From: Stereum hirsutum FP-91666 SS1
Taxonomy: Eukaryota; Basidiomycota; Agaricomycetes; Russulales; Stereaceae
Length of the DNA: 64,000 bases
Assembly (NCBI RefSeq): GCF_000264905.1
Contig: NW_006763143.1
Location: forward strand, 605,224-669,223
Direction of reading: 5' to 3'
The position numbers and the translations under genes were made by a program. The notes below the pieces were generated by a model. That model searched no databases, was not told where the DNA came from, and worked only from the letters and a program-made list of their open reading frames with translations. Shown here piece by piece: positions 22,044 to 34,325 of this stretch; the first letter of the stretch is position 1; each line of letters begins with the position of its first letter.

Positions 22044-25000
22044 ATGAGCTCCTCAGACTATTTCGACGATGATCTCGACGAAGGCTTCCTCGACGAACTC
22101 GATGCTATCGAAGCTTCCAATATCCAACCACCATCGAAACCTTTAGCGCCTGCTCGAACATCCAAACCCTCTGCATCCACTTCCAAACCCGCCACCTCAG
22201 CTCCTAAATCCCCTACAGCACGAAAGATCGGAAAGACCACTACCCTAGAATCAGATGATTATGATATGACATTTGATTATGATGAAAGTGAACTTCAGAA
22301 GCTGGACGGCGTCATCGAGGACGCGTACCAGGGCAAGGTGGCTCCTCGCACAGCAGAGGGATCAAGACCCCTAGCTCGCGCACCCTCGAAAGCTGGTCTC
22401 CAAACGACATTATTCGGCGATGTACTCGCTCCCACGACAAATAGGACTCGCTCGGAGGGAAATAATAAGGGAGAGGGGTCATCCAGAGGGCCGATGCAGC
22501 GCTCGAAGTCGTCGGGTCAGTTGTTTAGGAAGACAAAGGTGTGGGATCATACTGCGTTCTCCAAGACAGGGAAGAGGAAGACGGATAAGGGGAAACGAAA
22601 AGCTTGGGATGATGAGAACGATGCGGGTGAGGAAGAAGAGCAGATTGAGTTCGAGCAGTTTCCGGCACCCTCTGTTCCTAGTACGTCTGTTGCCTTGCTG
22701 TAGGGTTGTCGCTTACTGATTGCGTTATGAACATAGCTGGGTATGTGTTATATGGTCAATTATCTAGCCAGTTACTGATCACGTCTTCGAAAACCTCATG
22801 CGTTACAGACCGGTAAATGTCACAGCTTCAACCCTTTGTTTCCAGAACTCACATTGTCTCCTAGCCGCCACCCATGAAAGTCGAACCAGACCTCCTCGCC
22901 ACCAAGCAGTGGATATTCCCTCTCAATCGTCCCAAACGAGACTATCAATTCAACATCTCCAAACACTGCCTATTTGACAACACTCTTGTTGCACTACCCA
23001 CAGGTTTAGGAAAGACGTTCATCGCCGGTGTCGTCATGCTCAACTGTATGTCTGAGCGCTTCTCATGTCACAAAAACTTCCACTGTCCTGCATACTGACG
23101 GTATGGTTGGATTATTTCAGTTTATCGATGGTTTCCAGACGGCAAGATAGTCTTTGTGGCACCGACGAAACCACTTGTGGCCCAGCAGATCGATGCATGC
23201 CATCAGACTTGCGGCATCCCGGGACGTGATGCTGCCGAGCTGACAGGAAATGTACCCAAAGCTCAGCGGAATAGAGCTGTGCGTATTTGTTTTCAAACTG
23301 AGGATATGGCTGTAGACATTGACCATTGACCGACATCGTATAGTGGGCAGAGAAACGCGTATTCTACATGACGCCTCAGACCCTGTTCAATGACCTCTAC
23401 CAGAACAACTGTGACTGCCGCGATATCGTGCTCCTTGTTATCGGTAAGCTCCTTCCACTTGTCTCACGACTGTACCACGTATTCACTCCGTTCCAACCGT
23501 ATGCAGACGAAGCACATAAAGGATCAGGCGACTACGCATACGCTACCTGTGTCCGCTATCTCATGGCCAAGAACCCACATTTTCGAGTCCTCGCACTGAC
23601 TGCCACTCCCGGATCGAACCCAGAAGCAGTTCAAGGGATTGTGGATTCGCTTCACATCAGCAGGATCGAGATTCGGGACGAGCAGAGCTGGGATATCCGT
23701 GGATACATCAACAAGAAGGTAGGCATAATTTTGCGAGCAGTCTCGATGCTTGGTGTTGTCTGCTGCTGATGTTCTTGATTTACATGGGGTAGAAAGTAGA
23801 GCAGCACATCATCACCATGAACGATGACATTGCAAGGTTGAGAGACATGATCGGGAAGGTTATGAAGGTATTTTTGTCTTGGTCTTTTAAACTCGTCAAT
23901 CAGGTTTCTAATTTCCTGGGTTAGCCTATGCTGCAGAAGCTCGCCAACGTTGGTATTTTCCGAGGAAATCTAGATCCAGTGCTATTTCATCCCTTCCGAG
24001 CACAATCCGCTATGGGCGAAATCCATGGTCGAAAGGACGGCAGACAACTAGCATGGGCATTTCCAGTTCTCAAGAAGGTCGGAGCTTTGGCTAGGGCTAT
24101 GGGATATCTTGTGCGCATTTGTTTTTATCCCACAACACGACGACATCATGTTTGACTGGTGACCGTTTGTTCAGCTCGAAGCCAGCCAAATGCTGTGCCA
24201 CCGGTCTCTCAAGGAAGCGGTGGACGGTGACAATAATTCGGACAAGGCCAAGTCAGGGAATAACAAGCTCACTAACGATCCGAACTTTCAAGCGATCATG
24301 CGCGAGCTCGATTTACAGGCCCATATAGGATTCGCGGTACACCCGAAGATGGAGAAATTGAAGATGCTTGTGCTCAATCATTTTGGGACAAAGCTACCCG
24401 AAGAAGCTGCTGATGCCAACAACGGGGAAGCGATTGGCGCTGGAGTGAATGGTGTTGGTGCTGGCGGTAATAAGGGCAGCGAAGGGGACGACACGCGGGT
24501 GATGGTTTTTGTGACGTTCCGAGAGGCGGTGGAACAGCTCGTGGAGTTTTTGAACGAAGAGTCGCCCATCATCAGAGCGACAAAGTTCATTGGTCAAGGG
24601 GCGGATAAGGCAGGAAAGAAGGGATTTGCGCAGAAGGATCAGCTCGATGTACGCGCTAATTTTATCTGTTTCCCTTGCTTTTATGTATGGCGTTGCTTGC
24701 TGACAACTCGTCATCACAGGTCATTAAACGATTCAAGCAGGGAGAGTTTAATGTTCTCGTTTCGACCTCTATTGGCGAGGAAGGTCTCGATATCGGTGAG
24801 ATCGACATGATCGTATGTTACGAGTCACAGAAGACCCCCATTCGGATGGTAAGAGCATCCGGTTTCTAACGCACCCGTCATCCCTCACTCACAACTGGTC
24901 ACCGTGCAGCTCCAACGTGTCGGACGTACAGGCCGTAAACGTGACGGCTACGTCCATGTCCTTCTCGCCGAAGGCCGCGAAGAGCTCAATTGGAACAAAG

Positions 25001-27372
25001 CACAGGAGTCCTATGCCAATGTCCAAAAATCTATCGTCCGGGGCGAACAGCTCGAGTTCTACGCCGACGTCGAACGTCTCCTCCCTGATCACATCAAGCC
25101 TGAGCCTCTGGAGATGGAGATGGACATAGAACCATATGATCGCGAAGAGGCAACAGAGAAGAAGGGAAGGAGTTCGAGCACGAATGGTCAGGGATCAGCG
25201 AAGAGGAAAAGGAACGGTGATGCGGAGAGGAATATTCCAGAGGGGGCGAGCAAAGGGTTCGTCAGCGTAGCGGATTTATTGCTCAAGGGTAGTGGGAAGA
25301 AGAGGAAGATGTCCAGTGTGGCTGAGTTGTTGAAGGCAGGCGAAGAGGACTCGACAGACGATGAGATCGAGGCAGGAATATTTGGGGCACGGAGAACGGT
25401 GTCTATGCCTGCTAGGTCTGAGGAACAGTCGGAGAAGACTAAGGGCAAGGAGAAGGAAAAGAGGAGCGTGAAGAGGAAGAAGACGACTGAAGGCAAAGAG
25501 CCGAAGGTGAAAAAAAAGAAGACCAAGGCAGAGCGCACAGCGCTGCCTTCCGTTCCTCTCAGCCAAGCCAACATAGAGGATGAGGACGACCTAGCAATTG
25601 AACAGGGCTTCCTGTATGACGACGCAGCGCAGGCAACAGCGGCTCCATCGGCTCGCAAACGACGGAAATCTGTCGATCCGCCTTCTCGCTCACCGGCTCG
25701 GGTTTCTTCCCCAGACATGCCTCTCGCCGATGGGCGCTCCTCTCCTGACGTTCCCCTGGCGTCTCAGCAATCCGTCATCGACGTCTGCACGCCTTCCGAG
25801 CGTGACTCTCCTGCTTCGCCCCCTGCGCATATTCCCTCTCCATCTAATACCAAGGCACGTCATAAGTCCATGGCCAAATCCAAATCAGCCCCAGCACGAG
25901 CATCCACCTCCAGGAGCCCCTCGAACCGAGGATCCCCGCGTGCTCTTGACGACAATGTAAACGATAAAACGGCTGGCCGCGACCTCTCTTGGCTGTTAGC
26001 AGATTCCTCCGATGGTGACGGCGTGGGCAGAGCTTTTCGCTCATTATCGCCACAAGTTCACAAACCTTCCGTGCGGTCAGCAACTAGTTCATCCGACATC
26101 GAATTTGTGGACGATCCGCCACCCGTGGATGTCGGGTTCGTTCGTTCGAGTACACTTCTTCGCAGGTCAAATCACTCGCCGACCAACGAGGATAGTGATC
26201 TGCCTGGCTCTGACATCGAAATCGAGGACGATGAGTTCGAGAACCCTATAGCCCAGAATACCGTCTCCGTCTCCGTCTCCTCCGAATCTTCGAAGTCCCA
26301 CACGGGCCACTCACCAATGTTCAAGTCAGCTCATCAACCGGGTGATACACCTCCTACGCCTTTACAGGACGAAGACGAAGACGACGACCCTCTCTTGCTT
26401 GCCTCTCCTAAGGGCTCGCCAGAGCCTGCATATCCTGTAAACGCTTTGGGGAAGAAGCGAAAGCTGTCGGCGTTCGTCGAACCTTCATCTCCTCTTGTCG
26501 CCCCTTCGCATTCATCCGACCAACCCGAGGATATCGATGATCTCCAGCCGAGTCAACCCGTACGTGCAGCAGGTGGAAGAAAGAAACGAGTGGCCGTTAA
26601 TGATCTTTTCTCGTCACCTTCGGCCACGGCCATGCCTCCCTCTCCTTCGCAAAAGCGACTCCGACGTCCTCCTTCACCTGCCGCTGAAGAGTCTGAAGAT
26701 GGTCCGCAGCCGACTTTTCCCGTGCGAGCGGCAGGCGGAAGAAAGAAGCGCGTGACAGCGAAAGACCCACTTTCGTCGCCCGTGGTCATGCCCCCTCCTT
26801 CACAGAAACGCCTCCGACGTCCGCAGGACTCACCCCCTTTGGGTTCCATGGGCCCACCTGACTTACCGAAGACTCCCAAGGTACCGAAATCTCGAATATC
26901 CAGGCCGACGTCCAAGAAACTGAAGTTCAGAGACGCTGCTGAGGCTGCGCGAGCGAATCCCTGGATCGATGTCGAAGCATCACACTCGGGTGACGATGTG
27001 AGTGGTGGTGAATATTCCGACGATGACGATCTCGCACGTCTGGATCACTCTTCTGAAGATGGTCATGGGTTCATCGCAAACGATGGCTCCTTCACCCAGG
27101 CCTCACCTTCGTACGATCAATACGCAGTTTATCGACAAAGTCTTATGTCGCAGGCTCCATCTAGAGCTGGGCCTGTATTCAGGAGTAGACCAAGAGGACG
27201 AGGAGCGGCGTTCCGTGGCGATGGTGTAGGTGAGGCAGGCTCGAGTCGAAGGAGGAATGTTACGGTCTCGAGCTCACCTAGAAGATCGGATGAAGAGCCG
27301 GACGAATATGCTTTTGGAAGCTTTGCCGTGGATGATGAGGATATTTCATTTGCGCCCTCCAGTGATTTGTGA
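22044..27372 (+). CDS. MPH1: FANCM-type ATP-dependent DNA helicase MPH1
   Basis: Twelve exons keep frame: 22044-22680, 22737-22740, 22809-22812, 22865-23045, 23121-23278, 23344-23443, 23507-23718, 23793-23867, 23925-24110, 24175-24648, 24720-24848, 24910-27372, giving 1540 residues. Helicase motifs are complete: [13 protein letters not shown] (Q-region), LPTGLGKTF (Walker A, about residue 260), [12 protein letters not shown] (Ia), [14 protein letters not shown] (DEAH, about residue 361), LALTATPGS (III), [20 protein letters not shown] (V) and [10 protein letters not shown] (VI, about residue 722). This is the Mph1/FANCM branch of SF2, which remodels stalled forks and D-loops and limits crossovers. 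The 800-residue C-terminal tail is disordered and charged, with basic SAKRKRN and GKKRKM clusters and a duplicated AAGGRKKRV block. Two exons are only 4 nt long. Confidence 0.9.
22737..22812 (+). other. two consecutive 4-nt microexons (22737-22740 and 22809-22812)
   Basis: CTGG lies between ...AACATAG and GTATGT; ACCG lies between ...CGTTACAG and GTAAAT. Joining exon 1 (ending CCTA), both microexons and the exon at 22865 gives Ser-Val-Pro-Thr-Gly-Pro-Pro-Pro-Pro-Met-Lys-Val in frame. Skipping either or both microexons shifts the frame out of the helicase domain. Confidence 0.65.
26551..26826 (+). repeat. duplicated basic block in the MPH1 tail
   Basis: Two imperfect copies of a roughly 45-residue unit encode [16 protein letters not shown]...SSP...[12 protein letters not shown] (first from about 26551, second from about 26713). 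Each carries two basic clusters (GRKKRV and QKRLRRP) that look like nuclear-localisation or DNA-contact patches. Confidence 0.75.
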
Positions 27373-28230
27373 AGAGTGTGGTTATTGTCTCCCTCACAAC
27401 GATTGTACATGACGCCTGCCGTGACTTTGGTTTTGATCTTGTTATCTTACTATGGGTTATGAGGCAGATGGACTCCAATTACGCTACTTGAGTAATACGT
27501 ACCTTCATGTTTTAGTCGCAGCAGAATGCATATGATTCTGGACTCTGAAGACGAGAGGATGATGTCTTCAGCGAGTCTTATCAGCGTTACATCTCCGAGT
27601 CAACTTGCTAGACCCGGCCTTTTCAAGTGTCGGGAAGTTTCGGAACGTCGCCTTGCAATATCAAACTGTGGAGGACACTTCAAGGCCCGTCGGTACCCAA
27701 TTCAGTGGTTTCGTTCAAGTTCCGCCGCAGAACACCGTCAACAAACACAAAACATCGGGGTACGGAGCGTGATGGGTACAACTTGCCCACAAGGGGACGA
27801 ATAAACCGGAGGAGAGGGTTGTAATGTGCCGTGATCTCTCGCGATCGTCCTCCGAAGCCTCAGGAGACAACCTGAAATTTTCGGCAGCAAAATAGATACT
27901 TTAGGTGCATGATACCGGACACCGAATGACTGCCACTGGAGGCATCATCCTCACATGAAAAGACGCTGGTGCCTGCGAGTAGTGATGCCCAGTGCACACT
28001 AGCCATATATGTGGCCTGTAGGGCAAGAGGCTGACAATGGAGGTATCTTGGCTTGAATAGATAACGAGTCTCGTAAAGACAAAGCGTGACAAAGATATTG
28101 ACAGGCACTAGACAGTCGTAACTAAGAGTATAATCATTAAAACATACACAATCCGTATTATCCAGAAACAAAACCAGACCTCCACATACACCTCCACCGA
28201 ATTGGTGAAACCAATCAGACCGTCTGGACG
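27373..28230. other. gap between convergent MPH1 and permease genes
   Basis: No recognisable gene in about 860 bp. Open frames are short and lack conserved features; both 3' UTRs should lie here. Confidence 0.5.
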
Positions 28231-30596
28231 TTACATCTAAAAACGGAGTCATCAATACGAGAGCTATGGCAAGACAACAGAGTAAGAAGGTACGTACCAG
28301 CCATTGCCAGAATGCCTCCCACTTATTCCTCGGGGGCGGCTCATCGTACGTATCGGCCTCGATCTCCGCCAGCCCCGTCACGAAGTCCATCTCGTGAGGT
28401 CGTCTAGGTGGGACGCGGGTCCAGAGGCGGGCTCCGACATAGAGAATAGGGAACAGGATAAATGGAATGTAGGTCGTGACAAAGGTGGCGGTGTCCCAGC
28501 CTCCCTTGAGGAAGACTTGCCATCCGGAGAACTATCCGATGGTGGATGGAGAACGAAATGTGTGTCAGCGGATTGATAGTGATTGGACGGACGAGAAAGA
28601 ACAAGGGGGGATACATGATCAATATGAGTTTATCAAGACCTGCAAGGACATAAGGAGGAAAAGGCACGCACGAAACAGACAATAACAGACGATAACATCC
28701 CATACCACGCCGCATAGGGCTGCATCTTACTCGCGTACGGTAGTGTCGCACGATCGAATCCCTGCGCCCTGAAGCCCTTGTAGAACCTCAGGTAAGTTAC
28801 GCAGATGCCAAACCAGGTCATCAGGCCGGCGACGGAAGTCATGTTCTGGAACCAAGTGAAGACTGTGTTGGAGCCAGCTGTGACGCCCATGAAGGCGAGA
28901 AAGGAGAATGCGACCGAGACGAGGAGGGCAGTCCACGGGAGGCCACTGCGACTGGTACGTTTAAAGATCTTGGGGGCGTTTCCGGCGACGGCGAGACCAT
29001 CTATTGTGGTACGTAACATTTGTTGGTCATGTTTGATCCCTGTATTGTATATGAAAGAGGCGCTTACAGAGGGCACGAGAGCTAGTATACATATCACTTG
29101 AGGCTGCGGACCAAGCGGACGTCAAGAGACATGCATTCACGATCTGATAGAAAGACACCTCAATCCTGTGGACGGTAAACAAGATACAGGGCATCCATGG
29201 ACTTACGGAAGGAAGCACCTTGATCCCAGAGGTGACGATGGCGATGACAAATGGAGAGCCGGCGGCGTTTCCAGTACCGTTAGTCAAATCCGGATTGTTG
29301 GAAGGGACGAGTAACCCGATGACGGTGACACCGCCAATGTAAAACAGAAGAATACGGATATATACACGCCTGATGGCCTTCGGGAGGTTCCTTCGCGGAT
29401 TCTTGGCCTCACCGGCAGCAATCTACAGAGCAAAGAGTTAGACCTCACACAATGCATGAAGAAGTAGACGTGCGTACGGCGACAATCTCTGTGCCGATGA
29501 AAGAGAATGCAGCTTGTGTCATGACGGCCCACCATCCGAGGAAGTGGCCCTTGTTTCCAGTGATGCCGTTGAAGTTGACAAATGGACCAGGATTCTTCCA
29601 GTAGCGGAATCCCAGTCGATCATGATCTGGGCCACCACCAAGGTCGAGTACAATTCCGAGGATAATGAGACCTAAGCATACAAAATCAGTAAGAACATTG
29701 GGGTAACACTATCAGGAGAAAACGCATGTACCAACGATGGTTATGACCTTGATGGAAGCGAATATGAACTCGGCTTCACCGTAAGCGCCAGCACCAAGGA
29801 AATTGATGAAGACGACGACAGCAAGACAGATGATGATCCACGCTGAGTTTAAATTGGTTCGGGAGTCCCAGAAGTCGATGAGCACAGCGGCGGCACTGAG
29901 CTCGGCGGGAAGAATGATTGTCCAGTTGTACCAGTAGTTCCATCCCATTGCGAAAGAGAAAGCCGGGTCGACGAAACGTTCCGCGAGTTTGATGTGACCA
30001 CCCGGAATGGGAAGGAAGGCAACCATTTCACCGAGTGAGAGCTACATTCCGCCGAAATGACCTAGATCAGCACATACTCCACAATGCCAGTATCTGGTGA
30101 GATACGAGTCCTCTCACCATGACCGAAAGACAAATCGTGCCAACAGCAGCATAACTGCAAAATAACGTTGAAGTTGAGCATGTCGTTATTGAGGACGAAA
30201 TGCGTAACGTACCCGAGTAACAGACCGATCGGGCCACCCACAGCTAAACTCTTAGCAGTACCCAAAAATACTTCGGAACGAACAATGACATTAATACCCA
30301 TCAAACAAGACGATAAGAGGAGCTTTCCCTACACCCTGTTCCGATGACACCGCCGATACTGAGCAAGTAGAGACCTGTTGAGAACCTGTACCGCGGCAAA
30401 ATGTAGACAGACTCAGAGCGTACCTGATCATGGCTATATGTCTGTTTTTGAGCTGTCTCTTCAGCGTACGCTGAGGTGTTGCCTCATACTCTCCTGCGTC
30501 TCCTACCTCTGACCCTTGCGGCGACGTTACGGGCTTCGTCGATACTGGTGGCGTCTTCTCATGATAATTCGATCCATCTTCCGCTGAGGTCTGCAT
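28231..30596 (-). CDS. amino-acid permease, AAT/YAT family (paralogue A)
   Basis: Reads from ATG 30594-30596 to TAA 28231-28233 through about ten introns. The cytosolic N-terminus ends in RTLKRQLKNRHIAMI, followed by the first helix with IGGVIGTG and FLGTAKSLAVGGPIGLLLGY, the hallmark of yeast-type permeases. Then MVAFLPIPGGHIKLAERFVD, WNYWYNWTIILPAELSAAAV, AFSFIGTEIVA and NPRRNLPKAI all match the family. Twelve helices are expected. The protein ends FWQWLM. Family members such as Gap1 and Dip5 import amino acids with protons at the plasma membrane; substrate is not readable here. It is a tandem duplicate of the gene at 32082-34325, with the same exon pattern, and nearly all conserved blocks are intact, so both copies look functional. 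Confidence 0.85.
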
Positions 30597-32081
30597 CGTA
30601 GTGGGGCGTCGCACAAGCCGCAGGACTTTGCGAGCGTATGATGGATGAATGGAGGGAAAGATGGAGGTCGAGAGCAAAGGTGCAAGCCGCCTCAGCTCAG
30701 GTTATAGGATGGGAATTTGATGAGAATGCACCACAGAGAAGAGCGCCGCTGTGCAGGTCTTCTGACCGCTTACTAGAACCGAAGCGGATAGTTGTTACTG
30801 AAAAAGAGTCAAAGCCAAGACGGGCATCATCGGCTATAAGTCGCCTATGAATACACAGGCGCTTATTCGCAGTGAGCTACTAGCTCATCGATATGCAAGT
30901 CGCCGAGGGTCGCTGCTCACCAGCATTGACGCGATTGCCCCCCAAACACAGGAATATCTTTGGATGGAAACAACTCAACCCGTTTACCTCCTCTCTATCG
31001 TGCGACGTCGAACACATTTACGGACCCCAATCGAAACGCTGTCCACGCTGTCGCTGATGAACGCCGCACATGGCGTCGGTGCTTCTGAGTGCCGCGTATT
31101 CCTATGCGTAGCGTGTCAATATTCACGAGTTTCTAGGCAATTGACTGGGAGATGTTGGATATAGTTGGAGAAATGAAGATGGATATCACAGCCTCCACTG
31201 CGGTCTCGGGTCATAGCGATGACATGCTGCCACCTAACCTACAATCTCGAGGACAGTTCTCCTTTCATCTAACAGAGAAGAGAAGCTGTCGAGAATGCCC
31301 CTCGTACCTGTGCATCGCTGCGTTCTTCATCTCCTTTGGAGCGTGTTGGAGGATTACTGCAACGTACACATGATCACGAGAAGCATCACACCCAGCGCCA
31401 GAAACAATGGAGATCAATGCGACGCGAGCTGATGTTGTGTAAAATGCTCACCGGTGGCTACGACGGCCTGACTCGGACGGTCGGGTATTATGTCGGACTT
31501 CGAAGATGCGGTACTAGGTTGAACGACGGAGTGCATGGCCAGATCAAGGCTTGAGCATGAGGATACGTATCGTCGCCATCATCGCAGGAAATGATGTGCC
31601 ATGGCGTCGTCGAACGGCGACGTTGCGCGGCAAAGACGTATTAGGGAAATAGGGGCGCGGGCTATGTACTGCTTATTAGGAACGAATGGGGGCATCTCAG
31701 TACTACGCTCTGAAAGGCTGAGTACCGAAAGTATGACTCACTCGCAGCGGAAGAGCAAAACTCATCAACATCGAGATGGTAATGAGGTACCCGTTTTCTG
31801 CATGGAGCCTTGACGAAGCCAGTAGGTTTGAGGATCATGGACTCTACGGGAACGGCACAGCAAGACAACAAGCTAAATCCACGAGCAAGCTCGTAATTAA
31901 ATATATAGGGGTTTCGACAAAACACGGAGTTACTGTACTTGGGGCATTTTGTAAAGTAGTACTGCACTTGGCACTCCGCACTGGATACATAGTGCCTCCA
32001 TATTCATGGTATCCTTTTCCTACAAGTCTCGAACAAAACTGATAACAGGACAAAAAGCGGGACTAATAACGAACAATCCGA
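30597..32081. other. 1.5 kb spacer between the two permease copies
   Basis: Between the start of permease A and the stop of permease B. I see only short open frames, with no remnant of a third permease and no transposon signature. The region near 30600 should contain the promoter of copy A. Confidence 0.5.
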
Positions 32082-34325
32082 TCACATCTGCAAGAAAAAC
32101 CGTAAGCAATCATCGATAACGCCCAAATACGGTAGAAGACAAGGGGGACGAGAACGTACCAGCCGCTGCCAGAACGCCTCCCACTTATTCCTCGGTGGTG
32201 GCTCATCGTAAGTATCCGCCTCAATCTCCGCAAGGTCGGTCACGAAGTCCATCTCATGTGCCTTTTTCGGGCCAACGCGGGTCCACAGACGAGCTCCGAC
32301 GTAGAGGATAGGGAAGAGGATGAAGGGGATGTAGTTTGTGACGAAGGTGGCCGTGTCCCACTGGTCTTTGAGGAAGACTTGCCAACCAGAGAACTGTGTA
32401 ACGACGAATGATAAGTATCATGGAACGAATGAATGACACAGAATGCCACGTACCAAGCAAACGACGAAGCATGCCACTATCCCATACCACGCCGCATAAG
32501 GCTGCAGCTTGCTCGCATAGGGCAGCTGGCTACGGTCGAACCCTTGCTGCTTGAAGCCCTTGTGGAATCGTACGTAGGTGACACAGATACCGAACCAGGT
32601 CATGAGGCCGGCGATGGACGTCATGTTGGAGAACCAACCGAAGACGGTGGAGGAGCCGGAACTGACACCCATGAAAGCGAGGAAAGCGAATGCAGTTGAG
32701 ACGAGGAGCGCAGCCCATGGAAGACCGCTGCGGGAGGTTCTCCGGAAGATGGCAGGGGCGTTACCAGCGACGGAGAGACCGTCTGTGAATTGTAATGAGC
32801 AAGATAAGACGTTGAGCGCAAGAAAGAAGGAGACGCACAGAGAGCACGAGAGCTCGTGTACATGTCACTGGAGGCAGCGGACCATGCGGAGGTCAAGAGA
32901 CATGCGTTGACGATCTGCATTAACACAAAACAAAAGTGATAAATAAGGGGTCGAGAAGACGACGGTAGAGGATGACTTACACTGGGGAGGACCTTGATAC
33001 CCGCTGTCGAAATAGCAATGACGAACGGCGATGAAGCCGCGTTGTCAGATCCCGACAAGAGGTCCGGGTTGTTCGAAGGCACGAGTAGGCCGATGACGGT
33101 CACACCACCAATGTAGAAAAGAAGAATACGGATGTACACGCGTTTGATGGCCTTGGGAAGGTTCCTCCTTGGGTTCTTGGCCTCACCTGCAGCGATCTAC
33201 GAGGAAATCAGTCGAAATTAGAAGAAACGCTCGTTGTACCATGGCAGAAATGGGAATACGTACAGCGACAATTTCGGTACCGATGAAAGAGAATGCGGCC
33301 TGTGTCATGACAGCCCACCAACCGAGGAATTTTCCCTTGTTGCCAGTGATGCCAAGGTACTCGACGAAAGGACCGGGATTCTTCCAGTAGCGGAAACCGA
33401 GACGGTCGTGGTTGGGGCCTCCACCGAGGTCGATCACAATGCCAAGAATAATAAGGCCTGAGCAGCAAAAGCGTCATTAGTATAAAGATCGACATCATAT
33501 CCAAAATTATTCGACGAGATAACTTACCAACGATGGTGATGACTTTGATCGACGCGAAAATGAATTCGGCCTCGCCGTATGCGCCCGCACCGAGGAAATT
33601 GATGAAGACGACGACAGCCAGACAAATGATGATCCAAGCAGAGTTCAAGTTCGTATTTGAGTCCCAATAGTTGATGAGCACGGCGGCAGCAGACAGCTCT
33701 GCGGGGAGAATGATCACCCAATTGTACCAGTAATTCCATCCCATCGTGAAAGAGAAAGCCGGGTCGACGAAACGTTCTGCGAGTTTGATGTGACCACCCG
33801 GAATGGGAAGGAAGGCGACCATTTCGCCGAGCGAGATCTGTGCGGAAATAATTTGATAGCTGTCCAATGAGACAACGGAGAGACTGCCTACCATGACGGA
33901 ATAACAAATTGTACCGATGACGGCGTAACTGTGGCGAGCGGTTAGTATCATGGCTGAGAGTGAGTTTGTAGCGCATGCACATACCCAAGTAAGAGACCAA
34001 TTGGACCACCGTGTGCCAGTGACTTTGCCGTCCCCAAGAACACTGTGGCTGTGTGAGGTACGAAAAATGATACGATGATTGGAGTTTACTTACATCCCGT
34101 ACCGATGACACCGCCGATACTGTCGAAAGAGAAGACGTGAGACCAGACTCCACAGCCGCCGAAAGCTAGTGCAACATACCTTATCATGGCGATATGCCTG
34201 TTCTTGAGCTGTCTCTTGAGCGTACGCTCAGGCGGCCCCATACTTCCCTCTTCCGTAGAGTCGACGTAGGCAGGCTTAGCCGACACATGCGTCTTATCAT
34301 CGTACTCTTCTGCCTTGGTCGCCAT
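32082..34325 (-). CDS. amino-acid permease, AAT/YAT family (paralogue B)
   Basis: Starts at ATG 34323-34325 (MATKAEEYDDKTHV) and ends at TGA 32082-32084, with the last residues FWQRLM from a tiny final exon, as in copy A. The blocks RTLKRQLKNRHIAMI, LGEMVAFLPIPGGHIKLAER, WNYWYNWVIILPAELSAAAV, ASIKVITIVG, LGWWAVMTQAAFSFIGTE, NPRRNLPKAIKRVYIR and SAWSAASSDMYTSSRAL are nearly identical to copy A, while N-terminal tails differ. The high identity and shared intron positions indicate a local tandem duplication with the same transcription direction. Import of amino acids at the plasma membrane is inferred from family. Different N-tails could mean different ubiquitin-driven turnover. Confidence 0.87.

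Noticed and set aside
22681..22864. A single 184-nt intron in place of three introns in MPH1
   Set aside because: Direct joining of 22680 to 22865 gives a frameshift that loses the helicase domain.
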